Made by a program: the position numbers and the translations under genes. 64,000 nucleotides of DNA. Source: Streptomyces sp. NBC_00091 (lineage in GTDB: Bacteria > Actinomycetota > Actinomycetes > Streptomycetales > Streptomycetaceae). Location: the NCBI RefSeq assembly GCF_026343185.1, contig NZ_JAPEMA010000001.1, positions 1,302,001 through 1,366,000 of the forward strand. Direction: 5' to 3'. A model generated the notes under the pieces. It worked only from the letters and a program-made list of their open reading frames with translations. It made no database searches and had not been told where the DNA came from. Each line of letters opens with the position of its first letter. Positions within the stretch are counted from its first letter, which is position 1. Shown in pieces: positions 1 to 7,998 of this stretch.

Positions 1-1177
1 GCAGCGTCAGCCCCTGCACCACCAGCGTCCCGATGACGGTCGTGAACGTAAGGAACAGGATCAGGTTCCGGTGCGGCACGCTCATCGGCACGGAGAAGGC
101 GATCGCCAGCGACACCACCCCCCGCATCCCGGCCCACCCCACGATCGCCGGGGACTTCCAGTCGGTGTCGGGCTCCCGGTGCCGGATCCGCTCGGACACC
201 CACCTCGGCACGAAGGTCGCCGGGAACACCCACAGGAACCGCGCCACCACAACCGCGAGGAACACCGCGACGGCGTACCAGGCCGCGGCCATCCCCTCGT
301 ACTCCCCCAGCCCCTTCAGGACCACCGGCAGCTGGAGCCCGATCAGCGCGAAGACCACGGACTCCAGTACGAAGGCGACCACCTTCCACACGGCCTCCTC
401 CTGGAGCCGCGTCGCGAAGTCGACCTGCCAGTTGCGGTGCCCCAGGTACAGGGCCACGACCACCACCGCCAGCACCCCGGAGGCGTGCACCCGCTCCGCC
501 GCCGCGTACGCCACGAAGGGGATCAGCAGCGACAGCGTGTTCTGCAGCAGCGGCTCCCGCAGCCGCTTCCTCAGCCAGTGGATGGGCACCATCAGCAGCA
601 GCCCCACACCGACCCCGCCGACCGACGCCAGCAGGAACTCCACGACCCCGCCCGCCCAGCCGGCGCTCACCCCGACCGCGGCGGCCAGCGCCACCTTGTA
701 GGCGGTGATGGCGGTGGCGTCGTTCACCAGGGACTCGCCCTGGAGGATGGTCGTCATCCGGCTCGGCAGCCCGAGCCGGCGGGCGATCGCCGTCGCCGCG
801 ACCGCGTCCGGCGGCGCGACCACCGCGCCCAGCACGAGGGCCACGGGCAGCGACAGCCCCGGCACCACCAGGTACGCGAGGTACCCGACGGCGAGCGTCG
901 CGAAGAGCACGTACCCCACCGACAGCAGCGCGATCGGCCGTACGTTGGCCCGCAGGTCCAGGTACGAGCTGTCGACCGCGGCCGTGTGCAGCAGCGGCGG
1001 GAGCAGCAGCGGCAGCACGATGTGCGGGTCGAGGGTGTACGCGGGCACCCCCGGCAGGTACGCGGCGATCAGCCCCGCAGCGACCAGCAGCAGCGGCGCG
1101 GGCACCGGCGTCCGCCGGGCCGCCCCCGCCACGGCGGCGCTCCCCGCCACCAGCGCCACCAGCGGCAATACCTCCAT
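1..1177 (-). CDS. Na+/H+ antiporter (CPA1/NhaP family), C-terminus cut off by window edge
   Basis: Reading leftwards from an ATG at 1177 the frame stays open to base 1, so the C-terminus lies outside the window. The protein opens with hydrophobic segments (MEVLPLVALVAGSAAVAGAA) and continues as about ten predicted membrane spans. The segment GAVVAPPDAVAATAIARRLG followed by LQGESLVNDATAITAYK is the conserved ion-exchange core of CPA1 antiporters, with the paired acidic residues in PPDA and ND. A later segment, GWAGMRGVVSLA, is the usual conserved Arg-containing helix. Predicted role: electroneutral export of Na+ or K+ in exchange for protons at the cytoplasmic membrane. It is divergent from the zinc-finger gene at 1234, with only about 56 bases between the starts. 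Family assignment is secure; substrate is not. Confidence 0.85.
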   Translation of the reverse strand, partial: MEVLPLVALVAGSAAVAGAARRTPVPAPLLLVAAGLIAAYLPGVPAYTLDPHIVLPLLLPPLLHTAAVDSSYLDLRANVRPIALLSVGYVLFATLAVGYLAYLVVPGLSLPVALVLGAVVAPPDAVAATAIARRLGLPSRMTTILQGESLVNDATAITAYKVALAAAVGVSAGWAGGVVEFLLASVGGVGVGLLLMVPIHWLRKRLREPLLQNTLSLLIPFVAYAAAERVHASGVLAVVVVALYLGHRNWQVDFATRLQEEAVWKVVAFVLESVVFALIGLQLPVVLKGLGEYEGMAAAWYAVAVFLAVVVARFLWVFPATFVPRWVSERIRHREPDTDWKSPAIVGWAGMRGVVSLAIAFSVPMSVPHRNLILFLTFTTVIGTLVVQGLTL

Positions 1178-1233
1178 CGATGATCCACCCTCGTCACGTC
1201 GTCCACCCGCACCCTGGCCGTACGCTGGCCATC

Positions 1234-1494
1234 ATGAGCGAGTGCACCCACGTTGCCGAACTGCCGCGCCCCGAGCCTGTCCCGCATGCGCCGACCTGCC
1301 CGGAATGTGAGGTGCTCGGGAGTCATCCGGTGCAGCTGCGGATGTGCCTCGGCTGCGGTTACGTGGGCTGCTGCGACTCCTCGCCCCACCGGCACGCCAC
1401 CGCGCACCATCAGGAGACCGGTCACCCGGTGATGCGGAGCTTCGAGCCGGGCGAGACCTGGCGGTGGTGTTTTGTCGACGGTTCGATCGTCTGA
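1234..1494 (+). CDS. UBP-type zinc finger domain protein
   Basis: An 86-residue protein starting MSECTHV. It is almost entirely one ZnF-UBP domain: C-T-H near residue 4, CPEC near residue 28, CLGCGYVGCC, then paired histidines (SPHRHATAHHQETGHP) that complete the zinc ligands. In eukaryotes this fold binds ubiquitin C-termini; bacterial stand-alone copies have no established function and ubiquitin binding is not implied. The frame is open further upstream to a start at 1180, but the ATG at 1234 gives the usual family N-terminus. It is divergent from the antiporter gene and separated from ushX by about 210 bases. Confidence 0.8.
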   Translation: MSECTHVAELPRPEPVPHAPTCPECEVLGSHPVQLRMCLGCGYVGCCDSSPHRHATAHHQETGHPVMRSFEPGETWRWCFVDGSIV

Positions 1495-1706
1495 ACCGGG
1501 GTAGGTCAACCCTCCGCCGGTTCCCCCGAATTGGGCCCGCAGACCCCTAGCCACTGTGCGTACTCATGGGCTTACCATCAGTCACCGCACTTGGCGGGGT
1601 CGGCCCGGTCGCTCCAAGCGGGCGCGATGAGGGGTGCCGCGACACGATCGCCCGGATCGCGATAGCGTCACCGGCGAACAGAGCTCGTACCACCTTGGAG
1701 GTGAGG

Positions 1707-2120
1707 GTGTCCCAGATCGCAGGCGAGCCCGGGACCCAGGACTTCGTGGAAGTCCGGCTGCCGGCTGCGGGTGCCTACCTGTCGGTGCTGCGAACGGCCA
1801 CGGCCGGTCTCGCGGCACGTTTGGACTTCACCCTCGACGAGATCGAGGACCTCCGCATCGCGGTGGACGAGGCCTGCGCGATCCTGCTCCAGCAGGCCGT
1901 GCCCGGCTCCGTCCTCAGCTGCGTCTTCCGGCTGATCGACGATTCGCTGGAAGTGACCGTCTCCGCGCCGACCACCGACGGGCGGGCGCCGGAGCGCGAC
2001 ACGTTCGCGTGGACGGTCCTGTCGGCGCTGGCCGGCAAGGTCGAGGCCACGGTCGAGGAGAACAAGACAGTGAGCATCAGCCTCTACAAACAGCGCGGCG
2101 CGGGGCCAGGCCCGGCGTGA
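1707..2120 (+). CDS. ushX: Anti-sigma factor homologue (RsbW/HATPase type), UshX-like
   Basis: A 137-residue protein with an RsbW/SpoIIAB-type GHKL ATPase fold: the LRIAVDEACAILLQQA segment carries the N-box region (with an unusual ILLQQ where Asn is common) and the C-terminal part ends in VSISLYK. It is predicted to bind and silence the sigma factor encoded immediately downstream. The GTG at 1707 is chosen because GGAGG at 1697-1701 lies 5 bases before it; an upstream ATG at 1566 has no such site. The stop overlaps a GTG of the sigma frame as GTGA at 2117-2120, so the two are likely translationally coupled. In S. coelicolor the gene before sigH is called ushX (also prsH/rshA); the match is from memory of order and sequence. 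Confidence 0.85.
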   Translation: MSQIAGEPGTQDFVEVRLPAAGAYLSVLRTATAGLAARLDFTLDEIEDLRIAVDEACAILLQQAVPGSVLSCVFRLIDDSLEVTVSAPTTDGRAPERDTFAWTVLSALAGKVEATVEENKTVSISLYKQRGAGPGPA

Positions 2121-3115
2121 GCGGCGGGGAGATCCCGGTGCGGGGCGGGGATCGGCCCCGGGTGAGGCACGAGGTCGACGGCGGCATCCCGGAGCAGCAG
2201 CAGGCCCGGCCGCACCCGGCTGACGCGGATGCGGAAGACGGCTTTTTGGACTCGGCGGAGCGACGGGCGGGCCCTATGAGCGAGAACCAGCAGGACCAAC
2301 CACTGCCACCGGAGGCCGCGGCCCCGGAGGTGCCGGCCGCGCCCGTGGCGCTGCCGGATCCGCGGGACCGCAGCGGCGCGCGGGCCCTGTTCTTCGAGCT
2401 GCGCCGGCTGCCCGAGGGATCACCCGAGCGGGCGGAGCTGCGCAACCGGCTGGTGCGGATGCACCTGCCGCTGGTCGAGCACCTGGCGCGGCGGTTCCGC
2501 AACCGCGGCGAGCCGCTGGACGATCTGACCCAGGTCGCCACCATCGGCCTGATCAAGTCGGTGGACCGGTTCGACCCGGACCGCGGGGTCGAGTTCTCCA
2601 CGTACGCCACGCCCACCGTGGTCGGCGAGATCAAGCGGCACTTCCGCGACAAGGGCTGGGCGGTACGGGTGCCCCGGCGCCTGCAGGAGCTGCGGCTCTC
2701 GCTGACCACGGCCACCGCGGAACTGTCCCAGCAGCACGGCCGGTCCCCGACGGTGCACGAGCTGGCCGAGCGGCTGGGGATCTCCGAGGAGGAGGTGCTG
2801 GAGGGGCTGGAATCGGCCAATGCCTACAGCACGCTCTCCCTCGACGTGCCGGACACCGACGACGAGTCGCCGGCGGTCGCGGACACCCTGGGCTCGGAGG
2901 ACGAGGCGCTGGAGGGCGTCGAGTACCGGGAGTCCCTCAAGCCGCTGCTGGAGGGGCTGCCGCCGCGGGAGAAGCGGATCCTGCTGCTTCGCTTCTTCGG
3001 CAACATGACCCAGTCGCAGATCGCGCAGGAGGTCGGCATCTCGCAGATGCACGTCTCCCGGCTGCTGGCCCGCACCCTGGCCCAGCTCCGGGAGAAGCTC
3101 CTCGTCGAGGAGTGA
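2117..3115 (+). CDS. sigH: Stress-response RNA polymerase sigma factor SigH (SigB/SigF/SigG family)
   Basis: A sigma-70 family group 3 factor. Regions 2, 3 and 4 are all present: RNRLVRMHLPLVEHLARRF and DDLTQVATIGLIKSVDRFDP (region 2), GEIKRHFRDKGWAVRVPRR (2.4/3.0), and REKRILLLRFFGNMTQSQIA with GISQMHVSRLLARTL (4.2 helix-turn-helix). The GTG at 2117, overlapping the ushX stop, would give 332 residues; the ATG at 2276 (MSENQQDQ) gives 279 and is the other plausible start. The frame also stays open far upstream through ushX, to 1634. In S. coelicolor SigH serves osmotic and stress responses and is made as several isoforms, so more than one start may be used here. Confidence 0.9.
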   Translation: MSGGEIPVRGGDRPRVRHEVDGGIPEQQQARPHPADADAEDGFLDSAERRAGPMSENQQDQPLPPEAAAPEVPAAPVALPDPRDRSGARALFFELRRLPEGSPERAELRNRLVRMHLPLVEHLARRFRNRGEPLDDLTQVATIGLIKSVDRFDPDRGVEFSTYATPTVVGEIKRHFRDKGWAVRVPRRLQELRLSLTTATAELSQQHGRSPTVHELAERLGISEEEVLEGLESANAYSTLSLDVPDTDDESPAVADTLGSEDEALEGVEYRESLKPLLEGLPPREKRILLLRFFGNMTQSQIAQEVGISQMHVSRLLARTLAQLREKLLVEE

Positions 3116-3160
3116 TCGCGCAGCGGCCGAGGAGCGGTGGGCGGGCGGCGGAATCCGGGA

Positions 3161-3604
3161 CTAGCGGGTTCCGTCCGCCTGCCCGATCCCCAGTGCCTGG
3201 GTCGCCGTCGGGTTCACCAGGAGCGCGGCGACGGCCACCGCGGCCAGGGCCAGGGCCACGGCGGCGGCGGTCATCGCCCCGCCGGTGGTCCACAGGGTCC
3301 AGGCGACCGGCATGGCCATCAGCTGGGTGATCAGTGCCGGGCCGCGGCTCCAGCGGCGGCCCAGGCGCAGCCCGCGCGCCGCGATCAGCGGGAGCGCGGC
3401 GAGGGCGAGCAGGGTGATGCCCCCGGTCTCGGCCTGCTGCGGGGAGTCGGGGTCTCCGGCGATGCCGACGAACAGCATGTAGACGCCGAGGCCGGCCAGG
3501 GCCAGGCCCTCCAGCGCGGTGAGCGCGGCGGCGGCGGTCAGCCGGCCCGGCAGCGCTGCGGGCTCGGGGGCGGCGGGGGCTTGGGGGGTCGGCTTCTTGC
3601 TCAC
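3161..3604 (-). CDS. Small integral membrane protein, unknown function
   Basis: A 147-residue protein. A proline/alanine-rich N-terminus (residues 1-20) precedes four hydrophobic stretches: LTALEGLALAGLGVYMLFVG, ITLLALAALPLIAARGL, LITQLMAMPVAWTLW and AAAVALALAAVAVAALLV. It therefore looks like a four-span inner-membrane protein. No catalytic motif is seen and I do not recognise a named family. It is convergent with sigH (46 bases apart) and divergent from the lipid kinase gene at 3689. Confidence 0.7.
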   Translation of the reverse strand: MSKKPTPQAPAAPEPAALPGRLTAAAALTALEGLALAGLGVYMLFVGIAGDPDSPQQAETGGITLLALAALPLIAARGLRLGRRWSRGPALITQLMAMPVAWTLWTTGGAMTAAAVALALAAVAVAALLVNPTATQALGIGQADGTR

Positions 3605-3675
3605 CCCAGCAGCCTAGCCGCGGCCCGTCGGGCCCGGACGGTACGGTCGGTATGGGTCGCATATGGAGGGGTGGG

Positions 3676-3688
3676 TAGTCTGGCGCTC
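3676..3688 (+). promoter_or_regulatory. Candidate leaderless promoter (-10 TAGTCT) for the lipid kinase gene
   Basis: TAGTCT at 3676-3681 is followed by 7 bases and then the ATG at 3689. No Shine-Dalgarno sequence lies in between, which fits transcription starting at the start codon. No clear -35 box is seen. Confidence 0.5.
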
Positions 3689-4654
3689 ATGCGTGCACTT
3701 CTCGTGGCCAACCCAGCAGCGACGACCACCAGTGCGCGCACGCGCGACGTCCTGACCCATGCCCTGGCCAGCGAGATGAAGCTGGAGGCGGTGACCACCG
3801 AGTACCGGGGGCACGCCCGCGACCTGGGGCGCAAGGCCGCGCACGAGGGCGTCGACCTGGTGGTGGCGCTGGGCGGCGACGGCACCGTCAACGAGGTCGT
3901 CAACGGGCTGCTGCACAACGGCCCCGATCCGGAGCGGCTGCCCGGGCTGGCCGTGGTCCCGGGAGGGTCCACGAACGTGTTCGCCCGCGCGCTCGGGCTG
4001 CCGAACGACGCGGTCGAGGCGACGGGCGCCCTGCTGGACGCCCTGCGGGAGAAGCGCGAGCGGACGGTGGGCCTGGGTCTGGCGGCCGGCGTCCCGGGGA
4101 GCGAGGACGAGTCGGTTCCGGCGCGCTGGTTCACCTTCTGCGCGGGCTTCGGCTTCGACGCGGGTGTGGTGGGGCGCGTGGAGCAGCAGCGTGAGCGCGG
4201 CAAGCGTTCGACGCACGCGCTCTACGTACGGCAGCTGATGCGCCAGTTCTGGGAAGAGCCCAACCGCCGGCACGGCACGATCACGCTGGAGCAGCCCGGC
4301 GCGGATCCGGTGACGGATCTGGTGCTGTCGATAGTCTGCAACACCTCACCGTGGACGTACTTGGGAAACCGGCCCCTGTACGCCTCTCCGGAGGCGTCGT
4401 TCGATACCGCACTTGACGTATTGGCGCTCGACCGTTTGTCAACTCCGGCCGTCGCCCGGTACGCCACGCAGCTCCTGACCTCGACTCCTGAGCGCGGTCC
4501 ACACGGCAAGCACGCGGTGTCTCTACACGATCTGACCGACTTCACCTTGCATTCGAAGGTTCCACTCCCCTTCCAGATGGACGGGGATCACCTCGGGCTG
4601 CGTACCAGCGTTCGGTTCACAGGCGTACGCCGTGCACTGCGTGTGATTGTGTGA
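3689..4654 (+). CDS. Diacylglycerol/sphingosine kinase family lipid kinase
   Basis: A 321-residue DAGK-catalytic-domain protein. The nucleotide-binding signature LGGDGTVNEVVNG is at residues 61-73 and the second conserved loop VVPGGSTNVFARALG near residues 95-109. The C-terminal half is the usual beta-sandwich. It is predicted to phosphorylate a lipid headgroup alcohol (diacylglycerol or similar) with ATP at the membrane; the substrate cannot be read from sequence. The ATG at 3689 is preferred because a -10-like hexamer sits 7 bases before it and the encoded N-terminus (MRALLVANPA) is where the family domain begins. A GTG at 3671 is in frame but its purine-rich stretch abuts it. Confidence 0.88.
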   Translation: MRALLVANPAATTTSARTRDVLTHALASEMKLEAVTTEYRGHARDLGRKAAHEGVDLVVALGGDGTVNEVVNGLLHNGPDPERLPGLAVVPGGSTNVFARALGLPNDAVEATGALLDALREKRERTVGLGLAAGVPGSEDESVPARWFTFCAGFGFDAGVVGRVEQQRERGKRSTHALYVRQLMRQFWEEPNRRHGTITLEQPGADPVTDLVLSIVCNTSPWTYLGNRPLYASPEASFDTALDVLALDRLSTPAVARYATQLLTSTPERGPHGKHAVSLHDLTDFTLHSKVPLPFQMDGDHLGLRTSVRFTGVRRALRVIV

Positions 4655-4681
4655 GTGGAAGGGCCTAAAGTCCTTTCACTC
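4653..4681 (+). terminator. Terminator hairpin after the lipid kinase gene
   Basis: GAGTGGAAGG at 4653-4662 pairs with CCTTTCACTC at 4672-4681 (one G-T pair) around a 9-base loop; the stem starts inside the stop codon. Confidence 0.6.
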
Positions 4682-4974
4682 GAACGTTTACACGCCGGTC
4701 CACCCCTAGGAACTAGGGCTGTGACCTAGTAGACACCGACGAATCCAAAAAAACTTTCCGGAAGGGGTTGTATCCCCGTCCGAGGTTTGCGAATCTCTAC
4801 ATGGCGATCGGGACAGCCCGCAGAACCCGGCACCCACACAGATCGCCAGAACCCCTCCACGAATCTTCGGACCCCACCAGGCAACTGGGGGTCGGCCCTT
4901 CCCTCACGGGGGGATTCGTGAAAGCGTTCACATTCACAAGCAACCTGCCCGCAATACAAGGAGATGGAGCAGCC
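4682..4974 (+). promoter_or_regulatory. Upstream region of wblE, with inverted repeat CCCTAG-GAA-CTAGGG
   Basis: A roughly 290-base non-coding stretch before wblE. It is clearly less GC-rich than its neighbours in places (for example the AAAAAAA run near 4748), as expected of a regulated leader. An inverted repeat with 6-base arms CCCTAG/CTAGGG and a 3-base spacer lies at 4704-4718. AAGGAG at 4958-4963 and GGAG at 4966-4969 are the possible ribosome sites before the ATG at 4975. I cannot place the promoter with certainty. Confidence 0.45.
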
Positions 4975-5232
4975 ATGGACTGGCGTCACAACGCCGTTTG
5001 CCGCGAGGAAGACCCGGAACTCTTCTTCCCCATCGGCAACACCGGTCCTGCGCTGCTGCAGATCGAGGAAGCCAAGGCCGTCTGCCGCCGTTGCCCCGTC
5101 ATGGAGCAGTGCCTGCAGTGGGCGCTCGAGTCCGGCCAGGACTCCGGTGTCTGGGGCGGTCTCAGCGAGGACGAGCGCCGCGCGATGAAGCGCCGCGCCG
5201 CTCGCAATCGGGCGCGTAACGCCACCGCCTGA
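4975..5232 (+). CDS. wblE: WhiB-like iron-sulphur regulator WblE
   Basis: An 85-residue WhiB-family protein starting MDWRHNAVCR. The four cysteines that hold the [4Fe-4S] cluster are at residues 9, 37, 40 and 46, and the GVWGG turn is at 58-62, followed by a basic C-terminal tail (MKRRAARNRARN). Such proteins bind region 4 of the principal sigma factor and act as redox or nitric-oxide-sensitive transcription factors. The short length without extensions and position beside sigH match WblE of S. coelicolor (the WhiB1 counterpart of mycobacteria). The ATG at 4975 is chosen because the family begins with this tryptophan-containing motif and a GGAG lies 5 bases upstream. Confidence 0.93.
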   Translation: MDWRHNAVCREEDPELFFPIGNTGPALLQIEEAKAVCRRCPVMEQCLQWALESGQDSGVWGGLSEDERRAMKRRAARNRARNATA

Positions 5233-5297
5233 CATCGACTTTCGAGCCTCGAGCCGCAGCGCGTAGTACCCATATAAGCGCTCAGCAACGTGCTCTT

Positions 5298-5330
5298 GAG
5301 CCCCGGACCGGAAATCTCGGTCCGGGGCTC
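5298..5330. terminator. Strong hairpin between wblE and the sensor kinase gene
   Basis: GAGCCCCGGACCG at 5298-5310 pairs perfectly with 5318-5330 over 13 bases, with a 7-base loop. The genes converge on it, so it can serve both. Confidence 0.8.
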
Positions 5331-5379
5331 AGTGCTTTGCTCCCGAACGGCCCGTCACCCTGAGTGATGGGCCGTTCCG

Positions 5380-6849
5380 CTATTTCTGCGGGCTGGCGGG
5401 TACGTCGAGGACGACCTTGGTGCCGCGCGGCTCGACCCGGACCATGTCGAAGGTGCCGCCCAGCTCACCCTCCACGAGGGTCCGTACGATCTGCAGCCCG
5501 AGATTGCCGGCCCGCTGGGGGTCGAAGCCCTCGGGCAGACCGGAGCCGTCGTCGACCACGGTGATCAGCAGCCGGGAGTCGGTGCGGCCGGTGCCGGAGC
5601 GGCTCGCGGACACCTCGACGGTGCCGCCCTCTCCCTGGGTGAAGGCGTGCTCCAGGGCGTTCTGGAGGATCTCGGTCAGCACCATCGACAGTGGAGTGGC
5701 CACCTCCGCGTCCAGGATCCCGAACCGGCCGAGGCGCCGGCACTCCACCCGGCCGGGCGAGATCTCGGCGACCATCGCGATCACGCGGTCGGCGATCTCG
5801 TCGAACTCGACCCGCTCGTCGAGGTTCTGGGACAGGGTCTCGTGCACGATCGCGATCGAACCGACGCGGCGCACGGCCTCGTTGAGCGCCTCGCGCCCGC
5901 CCTCCGAATCCATCCGGCGGGCCTGGAGCCGCAAGAGGGCGGCCACGGTCTGGAGGTTGTTCTTCACCCGGTGGTGGATCTCCCGGATGGTCGCGTCCTT
6001 GGTGATCAGTTCACGTTCGCGACGGCGCAGTTCGGTGACGTCGCGGCACAGCACGAGGGAGCCGATCCGGGTGCCCTTGGGCTTGAGCGGGATGGCGCGC
6101 AGCTGGATGACCCCGCCGTTGCCCTCGACCTCGGTCTCCCGGGGGGCCCAGCCGCTGGCGAGTTTGACGATCGCCTCGTCCACCGGGCCCCGGGAGGGGG
6201 CGAGTTCGGCGGTGGTGGTGCCCAGGTGCTGGCCGACCAGGTCGGCGGCGAGGCCGAGGCGGTGGTAGGCGGAGAGCGCGTTGGGCGACGCGTACGTCAC
6301 CACGCCTTCGGCGTCGAGCCTGATCAGGCCGTCCCCGACGCGCGGGGAGGCGTCCATGTCGACCTGCTGGCCGGGGAAGGGGAAGGAGCCCGCGGCGATC
6401 ATCTGGGCGAGGTCGGAGGCGGACTGGAGGTAGGTCAGCTCCAGCCGGCTCGGTGTACGCACAGTGAGCAGGTTGGTGTTGCGGGCGATCACGCCCAGGA
6501 CCCGGCCCTCGCGGCGGACGGGGATCGACTCGACGCGGACCGGCACCTCCTCGCGCCACTCGGGGTCGCCCTCGCGCACGATCCGGCCCTCGTCGAGGGC
6601 GGCGTCGAGGAGCGGGCGGCGGCCGCGCGGGACCAGGTGGCCGACCATGTCGTCCTGGTACGAGGTGGGGCCGGTGTTGGGCCGCATCTGCGCGACGGAG
6701 ACGTACCGGGTGCCGTCGAGGGTGGGAACCCAGAGCACGAGGTCGGCGAAGGAGAGGTCGGAGAGCAGCTGCCACTCCGATACCAGCAGGTGCAGCCACT
6801 CCAGCTCGACTTCACTGAGAGCGGTGTGCTGGCGTACGAGGTCGTTCAT
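5380..6849 (-). CDS. PdtaS-like two-component sensor histidine kinase
   Basis: A 489-residue cytosolic kinase with no membrane segment. An N-terminal GAF-like sensor spans about residues 1-150, a PAS-like domain about 165-280, and a HisKA_2 dimerisation motif follows with the phospho-acceptor in REIHHRVKNNLQT (His292/293). The HATPase domain has the N-box (LTEILQNALEHAF) and G-boxes (DDGSGLPEGF, NLGLQIV). This architecture is that of actinobacterial PdtaS, which signals to the ANTAR-domain antiterminator PdtaR; no pdtaR is nearby. The ATG at 6849 (MNDLVRQH) is chosen over an upstream in-frame start at 6930 because it begins the conserved domain. It is divergent from the region holding a DasR-like operator. 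Confidence 0.85.
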   Translation of the reverse strand: MNDLVRQHTALSEVELEWLHLLVSEWQLLSDLSFADLVLWVPTLDGTRYVSVAQMRPNTGPTSYQDDMVGHLVPRGRRPLLDAALDEGRIVREGDPEWREEVPVRVESIPVRREGRVLGVIARNTNLLTVRTPSRLELTYLQSASDLAQMIAAGSFPFPGQQVDMDASPRVGDGLIRLDAEGVVTYASPNALSAYHRLGLAADLVGQHLGTTTAELAPSRGPVDEAIVKLASGWAPRETEVEGNGGVIQLRAIPLKPKGTRIGSLVLCRDVTELRRRERELITKDATIREIHHRVKNNLQTVAALLRLQARRMDSEGGREALNEAVRRVGSIAIVHETLSQNLDERVEFDEIADRVIAMVAEISPGRVECRRLGRFGILDAEVATPLSMVLTEILQNALEHAFTQGEGGTVEVSASRSGTGRTDSRLLITVVDDGSGLPEGFDPQRAGNLGLQIVRTLVEGELGGTFDMVRVEPRGTKVVLDVPASPQK

Positions 6850-7237
6850 GGAGGGCACCTTGCGAGCGTACCCCGGGTACGGGGATGACTTTCCCCACGG
6901 CGAATACTCAGGAGTATCCAGGAGGGGCAACCTCCGCGTACTGTTGGAGGAAGTGACGGGTCTGCGGACCCCGTCATTGGATGGACAGGACAGATTGGTC
7001 TAGTCCACAATTGGGTTTCAGGCTTCCGCCCTCCCCGCACAGGAGGACGGATCGAGGTGGCCACGCGCTCTGCCCTGACCGCGCAGGCACCTCTCAAACG
7101 GCCGCCGGGCACCGCACACCCTACGGCCGTGAGTACTCCGGGCTACGGTGCCGGACGGGCTGAGGGTCCCGTCCTGCACCGTGGCCCAGAGGAATGTCAG
7201 GCGGAATTTTTGAGGGGTAGTCCCCTGAGGGCCGCCG
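6850..7237. other. Intergenic region between sensor kinase and TetR genes
   Basis: About 390 bases with no convincing gene on either strand. It holds a DasR-type operator at 6994-7009 (listed separately) and a hairpin GGACGGG (7153-7159) with CCCGTCC (7168-7174), a possible terminator for the TetR gene reading leftwards. A short inverted repeat AGGGG-TAG-TCCCCT lies near 7212-7226. Confidence 0.5.
6994..7009. promoter_or_regulatory. Putative DasR operator (dre) upstream of the sensor kinase gene
   Basis: ATTGGTCTAGTCCACA matches 13 of 16 positions of the palindromic DasR consensus as I recall it (ACTGGTCTAGACCACT). It is 145 bases upstream of the kinase start codon. It is about as good a match as the sites before nagB and dasA in this same window. 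Confidence 0.6.
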
Positions 7238-7831
7238 TTACGCCGGCCAGGCGAGCAGGGCCCGTGCCGCGATCGCCTCCAGCTCCTCCCGGCCCGCCCC
7301 GTCGCAGGACTGCTGGGACATCCCCTGGAGCACGGCCGCCGCGTAGCGGGCCAGCGCCCGCGCGTCCGTACCGGCCGGCAGCTCTCCGGTGGCGATGTCC
7401 GCCCTGATCCGGCTCTCGAACAGGCCCATGGTGGCGTTGCGCCGCTCGCGCAGCGTCTCGGCCACCTCCGGCGAGGTGGTGTTGACCGCCGCGCTGATCA
7501 CCATGCAGCCGGGCGGGTGGCCGGGGTCGGAGTAGATCGCGGCGGCCTCGCGCAGGATGCGGCCGATGGCCGCGCGGGCGGTGGGCTCCTCGGCGAGCGC
7601 CGCGCCCGCGAACCGCCCGTACCGGTCGGCGTAGACCGCCACGACCTCGTCGAAGAGCCTGCGCTTGTCCCCGAAGGCCGCGTAGAGGCTGGGCGCGCCG
7701 ATGCCCAGGGTCCGGGTCAGCTCGGCGATGGACGTCGCCTCGTAGCCGTGCTCCCAGAAGGCGAGCATGGCCTTGTCGAGGGCGGCGTCCCGGTCGAAGG
7801 AACGGGGTCTTCCGCGCTGTCCGGTCACCAT
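7238..7831 (-). CDS. TetR/AcrR-family transcriptional regulator
   Basis: A 197-residue repressor. The N-terminal helix-turn-helix is typical: RDAALDKAMLAFWEHGYEAT, then SIAELTRTLGIGAPSLYAAFGDKRRLF with the recognition helix GAPSLYAAFGDK near residues 45-57. The C-terminal ligand domain contains HPPGCMVISAAVNT, as in the TetR_C subgroup that controls oxidoreductases. The ligand is unknown. The ATG at 7831 is preferred: TAAAAT on this strand lies 6 bases before it (leaderless type), though a GTG at 7837 is also in frame. It is divergent from nagB but separated from it by about 165 bases. Confidence 0.85.
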   Translation of the reverse strand: MVTGQRGRPRSFDRDAALDKAMLAFWEHGYEATSIAELTRTLGIGAPSLYAAFGDKRRLFDEVVAVYADRYGRFAGAALAEEPTARAAIGRILREAAAIYSDPGHPPGCMVISAAVNTTSPEVAETLRERRNATMGLFESRIRADIATGELPAGTDARALARYAAAVLQGMSQQSCDGAGREELEAIAARALLAWPA

Positions 7832-7843
7832 GGCCACATTTTA

Positions 7844-7855
7844 TAGCGGGCGCTA
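7844..7855. promoter_or_regulatory. Candidate TetR auto-operator TAGCG-GG-CGCTA
   Basis: A 12-base inverted repeat with 5-base arms sits directly upstream of, and partly over, the -10-like TATAAAAT of the TetR gene, where a repressor would block its own transcription. Confidence 0.45.
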
Positions 7856-7947
7856 GGGAATCCGGTACGGCCCCGGGGGCGGAGGGGGCCCATCGGGATC
7901 ACCATGGAGGAGTCGGAAGCCCGCCTTCCACGGGCAGGCTCTGCTAG

Positions 7948-7963
7948 ATTGGTCTATACCACA
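7948..7963. promoter_or_regulatory. DasR operator (dre) of nagB
   Basis: ATTGGTCTATACCACA, a near-palindromic DasR box, lies 35 bases before the nagB start. DasR repression of nagB, relieved by glucosamine-6-phosphate, is established in S. coelicolor. Confidence 0.85.
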
Positions 7964-7998
7964 AGCGCCCCCACCTCACTCAGATCGGCAGGCCCCGC

